Below the pieces are notes generated by a model. That model was not told where the DNA came from. It did no database searches and saw nothing but the letters and a program-made list of their open reading frames with translations. A stretch of DNA of 28,375 nucleotides, taken from the IMG/VR virus record IMGVR_UViG_3300025168_000475, positions 1 through 28,375 of that record; one strand, 5' to 3'. The position numbers and the translations under genes are program-made. Of this stretch, positions 14,344 to 21,520 are shown piece by piece. Source of the stretch: a virus. Every line of letters starts with the position of its first letter. Position 1 is the first letter of the stretch.

Positions 14344-15993
14344 TTAAACTTGGTCGATATCAGTAACGATAACTTTTCCGTAGAATTCGTTACGAACCAT
14401 CTTCTTAGCATAACGAGTCATAACACCTTTACGTGGAGTAAAGTTCTTAGGATCGTATACTAATGGAGTCATAATCATCGGAACATATGGAGCATAGACA
14501 GCACCAGTTTCTAAGAAATTACTTCCTCTGAAACCCATAAGGATACTATTGTCCAACATGTAAGGATTCTTATAAACAGTGAAACGATTATTAATCGATC
14601 CAATTGCTTCGACACCCATTGAATAGGTTTTTCCTGCGCCATCAGCACTAGCAACATATCCACTTACTGATTCTAAAATTGTTGCAACTTCCGGAGAAAC
14701 GACAGCAAAGTTAGCACCACCACGTAGTGTTTTCTGATGTATAGCGTTAGAAACAGACTGCATCTTAATACCTAATGTCTGAAACCATTGAGATTTCGTA
14801 TAAGCATTAGAAGCACCACTAATCTGTGAAAAAGCACCTGCGCCTGTTCCAGAACCATCATACTCATAGCCAACTTTAGCTGACCAGTATTGTGTTTTAG
14901 CACTAGCGTTTAGCTTTAACATATCTAGGATTTCTAAATCGATTTCCATAGCGATATATTCACTAAGCATAGCAGTTAATTCAGCTTCAGCATCAACAGA
15001 ATGATAAGCGTTAAGATCTTGAGCAAGCTCAGGAGTCCAAACAGCTTTCAACTTACGAGTTTTAGCAACGATAGCTTCACTCTTTAGTTGAATATCAATT
15101 TCTGGAATGTTGATATCAGTTTCAGGATTAGCAGCTGAGGCAGCTGAAGAAGCTTCAAAATCACCACGATCTGTAGCAACTGGCTGCTGATGATAATTAA
15201 CAGAAGCAGTAGCTGCTGTATTTGTGATAACTGCAGGAGCAACTTCGCCTGTTAATACAAAGAAACTAACATCACCATTAGAAGCAACAGTTGTGTATGC
15301 AGGATAGACAGCATCTATGAAAGAACCGCTGATTTCAAAGGCTTTAACACCTTCTTTATCATGACGAGTAAAAGCGTCATTATCAACAGTTATCTTTCTA
15401 ATAAGACCACCGTGAACTGAAGCACTTAAATCTGGCTCAAATTCTACATCTTTCCAAGTAGCTGTAGCAGCAGTAAATTGTCCTGAAGCAACAGAACCTG
15501 ATAACTGTTTAGCAGTTACTTTGTCGTTAATTGAATATCCAGATTTACCTGAACCATACAAACCACCACTAGCATCAACATTAGATCCAGAAGTATTACC
15601 AAATACATCTGTTCCATCTGCGATATTAGCTTGGTTAGCTGTTCCATACTTAAAATCTAGAAAGAAAATTAGACCTGAAGGTAGATTCATTGGCTGGACA
15701 CTAACAAACTCTTGTGCTGATAATTCACCAAAGATTCTACGAACCAATGGTAAAGCAACACCAGACCATTCTTCTTTAGATCCACCAGTGCCTGTCGCTG
15801 AAGCTTCTTTAATAAGCTGCGTTGCCTGGTTTTCTAAAAGAACAGCCATTCCTGTTTTCTTAGTGGAGTCCTCAATACCATCTAACAATCCGGTTGGCTC
15901 CCATTTGCCGACTAATTTACGAGTCTGCTTTAGAAGCTCCTGATGTGGGTTATGTCCGCCCATTACATCATTTACGTTGTTAAAGTTTGACAT
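14344..15993 (-). CDS. 23: Major capsid protein gp23
   Basis: 549 aa (T4 gp23 is 521). The order after scaffold gp22 and the terminal terminator fit. Typical parts are WSGVALPLVRRIFGE, SGLIFFLDFKYGT, the KLKAVWTPELAQDLNAYHSVDAEAELT helix, LRGGANFAVVSPEVATILES, and the C-terminal APYVPMIMTPLVYDPKNFTPRKGVMTRYAKK block. The N-terminal 63 residues are a likely propeptide: LIKE63/A64 fits the gp21 cleavage rule ([I/L]-x-E) and lies almost exactly where T4 gp23 is cut (E65/A66). It builds the hexameric capsid shell. SD GGGAG precedes the ATG. No gp24-like vertex paralogue is seen in this window. Confidence 0.96.
   Translation of the reverse strand: MSNFNNVNDVMGGHNPHQELLKQTRKLVGKWEPTGLLDGIEDSTKKTGMAVLLENQATQLIKEASATGTGGSKEEWSGVALPLVRRIFGELSAQEFVSVQPMNLPSGLIFFLDFKYGTANQANIADGTDVFGNTSGSNVDASGGLYGSGKSGYSINDKVTAKQLSGSVASGQFTAATATWKDVEFEPDLSASVHGGLIRKITVDNDAFTRHDKEGVKAFEISGSFIDAVYPAYTTVASNGDVSFFVLTGEVAPAVITNTAATASVNYHQQPVATDRGDFEASSAASAANPETDINIPEIDIQLKSEAIVAKTRKLKAVWTPELAQDLNAYHSVDAEAELTAMLSEYIAMEIDLEILDMLKLNASAKTQYWSAKVGYEYDGSGTGAGAFSQISGASNAYTKSQWFQTLGIKMQSVSNAIHQKTLRGGANFAVVSPEVATILESVSGYVASADGAGKTYSMGVEAIGSINNRFTVYKNPYMLDNSILMGFRGSNFLETGAVYAPYVPMIMTPLVYDPKNFTPRKGVMTRYAKKMVRNEFYGKVIVTDIDQV
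15802..15807 (-). other. Predicted gp21 cleavage site in gp23 (E63/A64)
   Basis: Codons 63-64 of the capsid gene encode Glu-Ala in the context TQLIKE/ASATG. T4 prohead protease cuts after Glu in [I/L]-x-E, and T4 gp23 is cut at residue 65. Confidence 0.75.
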
Positions 15994-16007
15994 TATATGT
16001 CTCCCAA

Positions 16008-17051
16008 TTAGATAAGGTTAGCTAATTTCTTAAACCTATCTCTCAACTCTGTGCTTTCAGAAATTACTTTCTTTTCAGACTTTGTTGAAGCGACTGGCTT
16101 AGAAGCAGCTCCCTTAGATTCATTAATATTATTTCTAGCAGTTACAAACGATTCACCAAGTGTAGAATACACTAACTTGACTTCACGTAGACTAGCTGCT
16201 CTATCGAATTGCTCAACGACTTTCATCTTCTGTTCATTGTTCAAACCATACTTTCTGAATAGTTTGTTTGTGAATAAAAGTTTAGCATTTAGCAAATTGA
16301 CTTCATTAAGCTTTCCACGAAGTGTTTCGATTACGGAACGATGTTCAGCAAGATCAGATTTTAGTTCGGAAACTTCATCCATTTCTTTTTCTTCATCTTC
16401 TTCCTCAGAAAGAGCTTTAAGAACTTCATCAAGATCGATATCTTCATCCATCTCATCTTCATCCTTTTCTTCTCCCTCTTTGAGTTTAGCACCCTGAGGA
16501 TCTTCTTCATCAGAAGAAGAAGCAAGCTTTACGCCAGTTCCTTTTCCAATTCCTGAAGATGTAGATTGTTCTTCAACTTCTTCCTTATCATCATCTTCTT
16601 CGCCTTCTTCAAGCTCAGACTCTAACTCTTTAATTACAGATTCTAAATCAAGATCTTCTTCCATATCTTCATCTTCATCATGAATTTCATCCATCTCATC
16701 ATCTTCTTCTTCTTCAGAAACGACAGGCGCATACTTCACACCATCGATTTCAATGATACCTTCCATTGGCTCTTCTTCATCATCCATTTCTGGTTCGCCC
16801 ATTGGCTCTTCTGAAGCTTCATCTGACGGATCTTCATCTTCATCATTCATAGCTCTTTCTTCCATCTCGTCATCATCACCTCTTTCTTCTAAATCGTCAT
16901 CTTCATCTTCGATTTCGTTTTGGATTTTTTGTGAGAGCATATTCTGTAATCTTGGAGTAAAAGCCTCTTCTAAAGCCATTTTTGCATTTTCTAAAGCAGT
17001 CTCACGGACAGCTTTTGCGTCAGCAATTGCTTCTTTTAAGAGATCATCCAT
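16008..17051 (-). CDS. 22: Prohead core scaffold gp22
   Basis: 347 aa, extremely acidic. The N-terminus is helical (MDDLLKEAIADAKAVRETAL, then NAKMALEEAFTPRLQNMLSQ). Residues about 45-220 are runs of Asp/Glu, and the C-terminal 120 residues return to an ordered helical stretch (LNAKLLFTNKLFRKYGLN and RDRFKKLANLI). It lies directly upstream of gp23, as in T4 (gp22, 269 aa), where it forms the scaffolding core and is destroyed by gp21. Several [I/L]-x-E sites are visible (LKE7/A, INE/S, ISE/S near the C-terminus). The gene has its own TATTTAT motif and a 5' leader with two hairpins. Confidence 0.88.
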   Translation of the reverse strand: MDDLLKEAIADAKAVRETALENAKMALEEAFTPRLQNMLSQKIQNEIEDEDDDLEERGDDDEMEERAMNDEDEDPSDEASEEPMGEPEMDDEEEPMEGIIEIDGVKYAPVVSEEEEDDEMDEIHDEDEDMEEDLDLESVIKELESELEEGEEDDDKEEVEEQSTSSGIGKGTGVKLASSSDEEDPQGAKLKEGEEKDEDEMDEDIDLDEVLKALSEEEDEEKEMDEVSELKSDLAEHRSVIETLRGKLNEVNLLNAKLLFTNKLFRKYGLNNEQKMKVVEQFDRAASLREVKLVYSTLGESFVTARNNINESKGAASKPVASTKSEKKVISESTELRDRFKKLANLI

Positions 17052-17076
17052 TATTATTCTCCTATTTAGGATTTAG

Positions 17077-17096
17077 TATAGTTATTGGGAACTATA
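17077..17096 (-). promoter_or_regulatory. 5'-leader hairpin 2 of gp22-gp23
   Basis: Sense TATAGTT, loop CCCAAT, AACTATA: a perfect but AT-rich 7-bp stem lying 25 nt before the gp22 ATG, just upstream of the SD region. Confidence 0.4.
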
Positions 17097-17118
17097 ATAG
17101 AATTATTATATTTCGATT

Positions 17119-17143
17119 ACACCGTATGCAATAGGAACGGTGT
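17119..17143 (-). promoter_or_regulatory. 5'-leader hairpin 1 of gp22-gp23
   Basis: Sense ACACCGT, loop TCCTATTGCAT, ACGGTGT: a perfect 7-bp stem with no T run after it, so not a usual terminator. It lies between the TATTTAT motif and the gp22 start. Confidence 0.45.
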
Positions 17144-17153
17144 GTTTAGTTTT

Positions 17154-17171
17154 GATATATATAAATATAAC
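17154..17171 (-). promoter_or_regulatory. TATTTAT promoter-like motif before gp22-gp23
   Basis: Sense strand GTTATATTTATATATATC lies 4 nt after the bS21 stop, about 100 nt before the gp22 ATG. It is the best candidate for the main capsid promoter. Confidence 0.55.
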
Positions 17172-17174
17172 GAA

Positions 17175-17402
17175 TTAAAATTTTCTTCCTCTTTTTCGAC
17201 TATCTTCTTCCATTAGTTTTATTTTCTTCCAATGGTTACGAGCTTTTGCTTTGTTCTTAATCTCTTTTTTAATAGCAGATGGTTTTTTGTAAAACTCTCT
17301 TTCTCTCAGCTCATACATCATATTTGAGTCTTTTACTTTTCTTTTAAATATGCTGATAGCTTTCTCAACATTATTATTCTTTACTACAACTTTTATTGAC
17401 AT
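17175..17402 (-). CDS. rpsU: Ribosomal protein bS21 homologue, phage-encoded
   Basis: 75 aa, close to the usual length of about 70. It shows the bS21 layout: a short beta start MSIKVVVKNNNVEKAISIFKR, then KRKVKDSNMMYELREREFYKKPS (bacterial: KRxxEKxGVLxExRRREFYEKPT), then a Lys/Arg-rich helix ending RKRGRKF. bS21 sits on the 30S platform beside the 16S 3' end and helps initiation. Phage copies of bS21 are known from marine phages, including pelagiphages. It lies between the last head-interior gene and gp22, with SD AGAGG before the ATG. Function on the host ribosome during late expression is inferred. Confidence 0.88.
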   Translation of the reverse strand: MSIKVVVKNNNVEKAISIFKRKVKDSNMMYELREREFYKKPSAIKKEIKNKAKARNHWKKIKLMEEDSRKRGRKF

Positions 17403-17441
17403 ATTTACCTCTTATTTTAACATATTTCTTAAATTTTTCTA

Positions 17442-17858
17442 TTATAGTATGATAGTATGATACAACTTACCCGCTAAAGCTATTTCAGCACCAAATTTAC
17501 GATTCCAAATAGTTCTGTAAGCATCTTTCATTCTTTTTATTGCAGCCTTTGATGGTTTAGAAGCAACAGCATCTGCTATTTTTTGAAATTTTTTAAGTTC
17601 CGATTGGAATGTTTTAATTTTAGCAGCTGCGCCATCAGCCTTTGGGTGTGGTTTATATTTATGTGTTATACCTAATTTAATAGAATTTTTAAGTGGCTTT
17701 TCAAAAGCCCTCATTATCTCTTTAGGGTCTTTACCATCTTGAATCACTAACTCATATATATGATCAACATTATTATGGATTGCCTGAGCAAGTCTCACAC
17801 CACCCTCATCTTTTGCTTCCCTGTAACCCTCATTTATTAAGTCTTTTAATTTTAACAT
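17442..17858 (-). CDS. Possible nested gene: C-terminal 138 aa from internal start
   Basis: An in-frame ATG at 17858 inside the 348-aa gene is preceded by AAAGGAG with 6 nt spacing, as good as any true start here. The product MLKLKDLINEGYREAKDEGG would begin with its own capsid-targeting-like leader cut at INE/G. This could give a separate internal protein, or show that two genes fused in frame while keeping the old signals. Confidence 0.4.
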   Translation of the reverse strand: MLKLKDLINEGYREAKDEGGVRLAQAIHNNVDHIYELVIQDGKDPKEIMRAFEKPLKNSIKLGITHKYKPHPKADGAAAKIKTFQSELKKFQKIADAVASKPSKAAIKRMKDAYRTIWNRKFGAEIALAGKLYHTIIL

Positions 17859-18488
17859 ACCATACTCCTTTGCTTCGTTTTTCGCTTTGTAATTTCTATC
17901 AACATAATCGTAGAAATCTTTTTCATCTTCAGGCTTTAAATCTTTTGGAGAACTGATACCAAACTTCTTCATAGCCTTCTTAAAAAATTGTTTGTAATCA
18001 TCGCCTTCTCTGAATAACATATCCTTACCTTCATTAGCTTCACTATCCTCGTCGTCATGACCAGGAACATGCTTTTCACCAATTGTGTAATATCTACTTA
18101 AAATATTCCCCATATCTTCATACAAACCGCTCATTCTTTCCTGTAAGGAATTAGCTTCTTTAGCAACTTTACCAAATTGTCCTGAAAGACCTTTTAATTC
18201 TTTCATATTACGACTAATTGTAACTTTGTCGAACATATCATCGGCTTCAGATAAAGTGTGCTGTGCAGCACCTTCAGCAATCGATGATAGTGATTCTGCG
18301 ACTTCCTTCAAACTACCTTTACCATAAATATTTTCACCTAAAGAACTGAAATTATTAATCTTACTAACCAATTCTTTAACATCAATTTGTGGTGTATCAT
18401 CATCTTCCTTTAACCAAGGATTATGAGATACCATTCCGCCAGCAGCAGATACTTCTTTTAATAAATCTTTTAATTTAATCTTTGCCAT
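17442..18488 (-). CDS. Head-interior protein with two leader-like segments (348 aa)
   Basis: 348 aa. The N-terminus MAKIKLKDLLKE/VSAAGG looks like a T4 capsid-targeting sequence ending in L-x-E. Residues 60-160 are helical and acidic. Residues 165-205 (FKKAMKKFGISSPKDLKPED, then DFYDYVDRNYKAKNE) form a module I recall from other phage structural genes. Residues 211-220 repeat the leader, MLKLKDLINE/G, and the last 120 residues are basic and helical (IKTFQSELKKFQKIADAVAS). It is probably packaged in the prohead and cut by gp21 at L10-K-E12, L-S-E81 and I-N-E220. A TATTTAT motif and SD AAGGAG lie directly upstream. Exact function unknown. Confidence 0.72.
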   Translation of the reverse strand: MAKIKLKDLLKEVSAAGGMVSHNPWLKEDDDTPQIDVKELVSKINNFSSLGENIYGKGSLKEVAESLSSIAEGAAQHTLSEADDMFDKVTISRNMKELKGLSGQFGKVAKEANSLQERMSGLYEDMGNILSRYYTIGEKHVPGHDDEDSEANEGKDMLFREGDDYKQFFKKAMKKFGISSPKDLKPEDEKDFYDYVDRNYKAKNEAKEYGMLKLKDLINEGYREAKDEGGVRLAQAIHNNVDHIYELVIQDGKDPKEIMRAFEKPLKNSIKLGITHKYKPHPKADGAAAKIKTFQSELKKFQKIADAVASKPSKAAIKRMKDAYRTIWNRKFGAEIALAGKLYHTIIL

Positions 18489-18504
18489 AATATTATTCTC
18501 CTTA

Positions 18505-18519
18505 GATATAAATATCTAC
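18505..18519 (-). promoter_or_regulatory. TATTTAT promoter-like motif before the 348-aa gene
   Basis: Sense strand GTAGATATTTATATC lies only about 16 nt before the ATG at 18488, with SD AAGGAG directly after it. A -10 role would give a short leader starting near the SD. Confidence 0.5.
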
Positions 18520-18529
18520 TTTCCTAATT

Positions 18530-18844
18530 TTATTTCTGAAATTTATCTTCTAAACCATCTTTACCATCTAAGTAATTATATACACTCTGTAGATAGTCCA
18601 TAGATTTAGTTAGTTTAGATTGAACCCAAGCCGGTATTTCTACCTCGCCATCTTTACCTACATTATCAATTATTTTGTAAATCATCTTAGAATATTTCAT
18701 AGAGCGTTCTAATTGAGCCTTAGCCATCTTACCTTCGTGATCATCAGCTTCATTTACAGACTCTACTTTGAACGGTGGTCTATCTTTATCCGTATAGACT
18801 TTACCTAATTCTAAATCTTCTAATATATCTTTTATCTTAATCAT
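18530..18844 (-). CDS. Head-interior protein with leader and VNE/A site (104 aa)
   Basis: 104 aa. The N-terminus MIKIKDILEDLELGKVYTDK resembles a capsid-targeting leader. ESVNE32/ADD is a good gp21-type site, and the rest would be released as a 72-aa helical protein. Its second half, IPAWVQSKLTKSMDYLQSVY, is a motif I have seen in many phage virion proteins (AWVQxKxTKAxDYxxSVxxYL). The function of that module is unknown. The gene follows the DUF3008 protein directly and precedes the 348-aa gene. DNA around the cleavage site repeats a 15-18 nt sequence found in two neighbours. Confidence 0.75.
   Translation of the reverse strand: MIKIKDILEDLELGKVYTDKDRPPFKVESVNEADDHEGKMAKAQLERSMKYSKMIYKIIDNVGKDGEVEIPAWVQSKLTKSMDYLQSVYNYLDGKDGLEDKFQK
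18749..18763 (-). repeat. ESVNE-coding DNA repeat, copy 1
   Basis: Plus strand TTCATTTACAGACTC. It differs by one base from the copies at 19067-19081 and 20090-20104. It encodes ESVNE, ending at the predicted gp21 site. Confidence 0.7.
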
Positions 18845-19903
18845 TTATTTCTTTATAACTTTGAAAGCAATATTCTGCATTTTCAGTATTGGTAGTTTAG
18901 AAAATTTCTTTTTATTTGATGCATTGATAGCGTCATATACTTGAGTTATAGCAGATGCTGTATAACTATCCATTTTCATTTTTTTACCAGAAACAGGATC
19001 TTTTACATTAGAGTATCCTTTCTTTAGAACACCTCTTATTTGAGCTATCACATCCGGATCTTTAGCTTCATTTACAGATTCACCAGCATACTGCCTTTTA
19101 TAAAAATCTGCATCTGCTTTAGATTGTTTCTTTGGTTCTTCTTTTTTCTTCTTAGAAAACTTATCCTTTAATCTTTGAAATATACTCTTAGCTTTCTTAT
19201 GATTTGGATTATCTTTATTCTTTAAAGCACTAGCTGCAGATACATCCTTACCTGTTTTAGGATTTTTCATTTTAATTTTTGTCATCGCTGTCGCAGCTGC
19301 CATAGCTGCTGGATTTTCGTTTAACTTACCCTCTTTCTTTAAACGACTTTTTTCAGCTCGTCCTCTATTTTTTGATTCTTTTTCAAATCCCACAATTTTT
19401 CCTCCCTTATGAGAAGCGTCTTTACCATCACCGTTTCCATAAGTTCCTTTCTTACGATTATACTTATTTAATTCTGCCCTATACTTTTTAGACTTCGTAG
19501 AAGATTGAAATTTCTTATACTCTGCTTTATAGTCTCTTTTAACAGCCTCACCTAAACTAGAAAGTCCTACAAGTGCTATAGCTTTACTTCTCGGAGTTGA
19601 ATTCCTGTATGTTTTATTTACATACTTTAAATTCTTTTTAATCATAGCTGCAGCATCCTTTCCGCTATTTCCATATTTGAGAAGAAGTTGATATATCTTC
19701 TTCAATTCAGAATTTACTTTTTCACTTACTTTTTTTGGTAAATCATCGTGTTTTGTTTTAGCATACTTTTTAACACTACTCTTCTTCATAGACTTAGCAG
19801 CCTTCTGAGCTGCTTTTGAAAATTTGCCAGCAGGTGCTTCTCCCTTTTGTATAGCCCTAACAATACCCATAAACTTTTGTTGTTGTTTGGACTTAGATGG
19901 CAT
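18845..19903 (-). CDS. DUF3008-type basic head-interior protein, polyprotein-like (352 aa)
   Basis: 352 aa, very Lys-rich. Residues 1-58 are a DUF3008 module (MPSKSKQQQKFMGIVRAIQK, then AAKSMKKSSVKKYAKTKH and a DLPKKV end). Later modules are separated by [I/L/V]-x-E sites: LGE119/A before RDYKAEYKKFQ and a GDGKDASHK-ESKNR stretch; LNE196/N before an Ala-rich block and a basic linker; VNE279/A before a helical C-terminal domain (MKMDSYTASAITQVYDAIN). The charge suggests DNA binding inside the head, like T4 internal proteins. The gene starts right after gp21, with SD GAGAGG in the gp21 3' end. Module calls are from memory of motifs; the processing is predicted. Confidence 0.72.
   Translation of the reverse strand: MPSKSKQQQKFMGIVRAIQKGEAPAGKFSKAAQKAAKSMKKSSVKKYAKTKHDDLPKKVSEKVNSELKKIYQLLLKYGNSGKDAAAMIKKNLKYVNKTYRNSTPRSKAIALVGLSSLGEAVKRDYKAEYKKFQSSTKSKKYRAELNKYNRKKGTYGNGDGKDASHKGGKIVGFEKESKNRGRAEKSRLKKEGKLNENPAAMAAATAMTKIKMKNPKTGKDVSAASALKNKDNPNHKKAKSIFQRLKDKFSKKKKEEPKKQSKADADFYKRQYAGESVNEAKDPDVIAQIRGVLKKGYSNVKDPVSGKKMKMDSYTASAITQVYDAINASNKKKFSKLPILKMQNIAFKVIKK
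19067..19081 (-). repeat. ESVNE-coding DNA repeat, copy 2
   Basis: Plus strand TTCATTTACAGATTC, identical to the copy at 20090-20104. It encodes ESVNE at residues 275-279 of the DUF3008 protein. Confidence 0.75.
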
Positions 19904-20512
19904 TTAGCCTCTCATTATATCGTTAATTACTGCTTCAACCTTACCATACTTAGTATCACGAACAGCAGAATGACTTATATTCTCATTTACTCCGCCGGTT
20001 GGATACATAAAAGCACCATGCGTAGATGGATTTGATACGAAGTCAAATGCAATTAGTTCAAAATCATCTTGCACTTCTTGAGCTCCACTTTCATTTACAG
20101 ATTCAACAGAACCCATACCACGAGAACTAATACCCAATCTAATACCCGATTTAAATAATTCTTTTAGGATGTTACCGCTTGGAGTTGGAAGAACTTCTAC
20201 TGTTCCAATCAAATCGTCACCATTCCAATTCATCTCTGTAATATTATGCGATACGTTGGATAGGTTTACAACAGAAGATTCAGGATGGTCTAACTCGCCC
20301 ATAGCCCTTTTCTGTCCAATGAAGTTTTCAAAATACTTCTTAGCTTCACGCATTAGTATTTCTCTTGGATAAACCCTTCCATTTTGATTCTTAGTGTCTG
20401 CTCTCTGCAAAACACCTTTAACAACTAACTTTCCGTTGTTTTCTTTCATAGCCTCAGTTATCTGATCGGCCTGTATATCAAATGGTAGATAATCTACTAT
20501 TAATTGTTTCAT
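19904..20512 (-). CDS. 21: Prohead core protease gp21
   Basis: 202 aa (T4 gp21 is 212). The family hallmarks are present: VLQRADTKNQNGRVYPREIL, then MGELDHPESS with likely catalytic His76, and GIRLGISSRGMGSV with likely catalytic Ser129 or Ser130. The C-terminal FELIAFDFVSNPSTHGAFM strand completes the herpesvirus-protease-like fold. It matures the prohead by cutting gp22, gp23 and internal proteins after [I/L]-x-E. A VNE141/S sequence within it could be a self-cleavage site. The ATG overlaps the preceding stop (ATGA), with SD AGGAG inside the upstream gene. Confidence 0.93.
   Translation of the reverse strand: MKQLIVDYLPFDIQADQITEAMKENNGKLVVKGVLQRADTKNQNGRVYPREILMREAKKYFENFIGQKRAMGELDHPESSVVNLSNVSHNITEMNWNGDDLIGTVEVLPTPSGNILKELFKSGIRLGISSRGMGSVESVNESGAQEVQDDFELIAFDFVSNPSTHGAFMYPTGGVNENISHSAVRDTKYGKVEAVINDIMRG
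20090..20104 (-). repeat. ESVNE-coding DNA repeat, copy 3
   Basis: Plus strand TTCATTTACAGATTC, inside the protease gene, encoding ESVNE at residues 137-141. Confidence 0.7.
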
Positions 20513-21324
20513 TTTCTACTCCTAAATATTCTATCATAATTTTCTTTTAGAGGATGTTTCTTTGATTCCTTTATTGGTTTATATTTTACACCATTAATAA
20601 CTTTGGTTTCATTCTTATCGCCGCCCTTTACAATGGATTCTATATCGCCTTTTAAATCAAATACAGTTTTATCACCTTCACCATTCATAGCTTTTTTTAT
20701 TTGTTCATCATCAAGCACTTTTTTGAGTGCTTCATCTCCTTCCTCTTTACTGTCGAAATAAATTGGAGCATTTCCTGCGCCTAATTCTATAGCATATTGA
20801 GCACCATCAGTCATATTTCCATCATTATCATAATTTGGAGCTGCATGAAATCCTACATAGTTATCGGGATCGTCATCTTTACCAATCAAATTATGAATCT
20901 CTCCACCGTGGTTTGCCTCTTCTGAACCAACTGTTAGTCCTCTATCCTTTGCAATGCTATTCAACTCATTTTCAATTTTTTCATTTTCTTTTTCTGATGC
21001 ATTTTTTTCGTCATCTTCATCATATTCATCATCATCATATTCATCTTCATCAGCCTCATCGTCAGCTGCTCTATTTGCATCTCTATCAAAATCACCACCG
21101 CCTAATTTACCACCAGAATCCTTTTCACTATCATCACCATCGTCCTGCATCTTATCATATGATATCTTGGCTGGATGATCTTTAGGCATAGTTTTAGCAG
21201 AACCGGCTTTCATTTCACCAGGCTCACCATCTTTGGTTTTATATTTAATGATTTTTTCATCATCTACATCAGCTTCATTGATAAACTCCGCCATCATTCT
21301 TTTATAGGATTTTAGTATTTTCAT
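20509..21324 (-). CDS. Acidic prohead core protein with leader (271 aa, gp67/gp68 position)
   Basis: 271 aa from the ATG at 21324, which overlaps the preceding stop as TAATG and has SD GGAG. The N-terminus MKILKSYKRMMAEFINE17/A closely resembles T4 internal-protein leaders (basic, amphipathic, ending [I/L]-x-E/A). Residues about 45-125 are a run of Asp/Glu, then a compact domain (VGFHAAPNYDNDGNM, YAIELGAGNAPIYFD). The C-terminus KHPLKENYDRIFRSRK resembles ends of other core proteins. It lies between portal and protease, where T4 has core proteins gp67 and gp68. A frame extending to 21441 would overlap the upstream gene by 118 nt and is not preferred. Confidence 0.72.
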   Translation of the reverse strand: MKILKSYKRMMAEFINEADVDDEKIIKYKTKDGEPGEMKAGSAKTMPKDHPAKISYDKMQDDGDDSEKDSGGKLGGGDFDRDANRAADDEADEDEYDDDEYDEDDEKNASEKENEKIENELNSIAKDRGLTVGSEEANHGGEIHNLIGKDDDPDNYVGFHAAPNYDNDGNMTDGAQYAIELGAGNAPIYFDSKEEGDEALKKVLDDEQIKKAMNGEGDKTVFDLKGDIESIVKGGDKNETKVINGVKYKPIKESKKHPLKENYDRIFRSRK

Positions 21325-21509
21325 TAGTCTTTCTCCATCATAATTTCGGTTCTGAGACTTTCCAATTGTTCTATCCATTGACCAAGTCTCTTTAACATAT
21401 AATTCTTCGTTACATCCTTTCTTTGTATCTCTATCTGCCATCGTTTTAACAATGTAGAAATACTAAAAAGAGTGTCCATATAGGACTTCTTTTTATCTTC
21501 AAACGGCAT
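21324..21509 (-). CDS. Small helical protein (61 aa, hypothetical)
   Basis: 61 aa, MPFEDKKKSYMDTLFSISTL, all-helical with heptad-like hydrophobics through LLKRWQIEIQ and LGQWIEQLESL. No TM or signal. SD GAGG before the ATG; it is tightly coupled to its neighbours (11 nt gap upstream, 1 nt overlap downstream). A chaperone or core accessory role is possible, but there is no direct evidence. Confidence 0.65.
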   Translation of the reverse strand: MPFEDKKKSYMDTLFSISTLLKRWQIEIQRKDVTKNYMLKRLGQWIEQLESLRTEIMMEKD

Positions 21510-21520
21510 AGTGACCTCGG

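Noticed and set aside
20990-21060. TCATC/TCATCT-rich stretch resembling a microsatellite
   Set aside because: It simply encodes the Asp/Glu run of the 271-aa core protein; no regular unit.
20835-21185. Plus-strand frames rich in His or Ser over the acidic core gene and gp22 (also 16051-17076)
   Set aside because: They are mirror images of Asp/Glu repeats (GAT/GAA read as ATC/TTC) on the minus strand.
21325-21441. Upstream extension (39 codons) of the acidic core protein
   Set aside because: It overlaps the 61-aa gene, while ATG 21324 has GGAG, TAATG coupling and a leader-like N-terminus.
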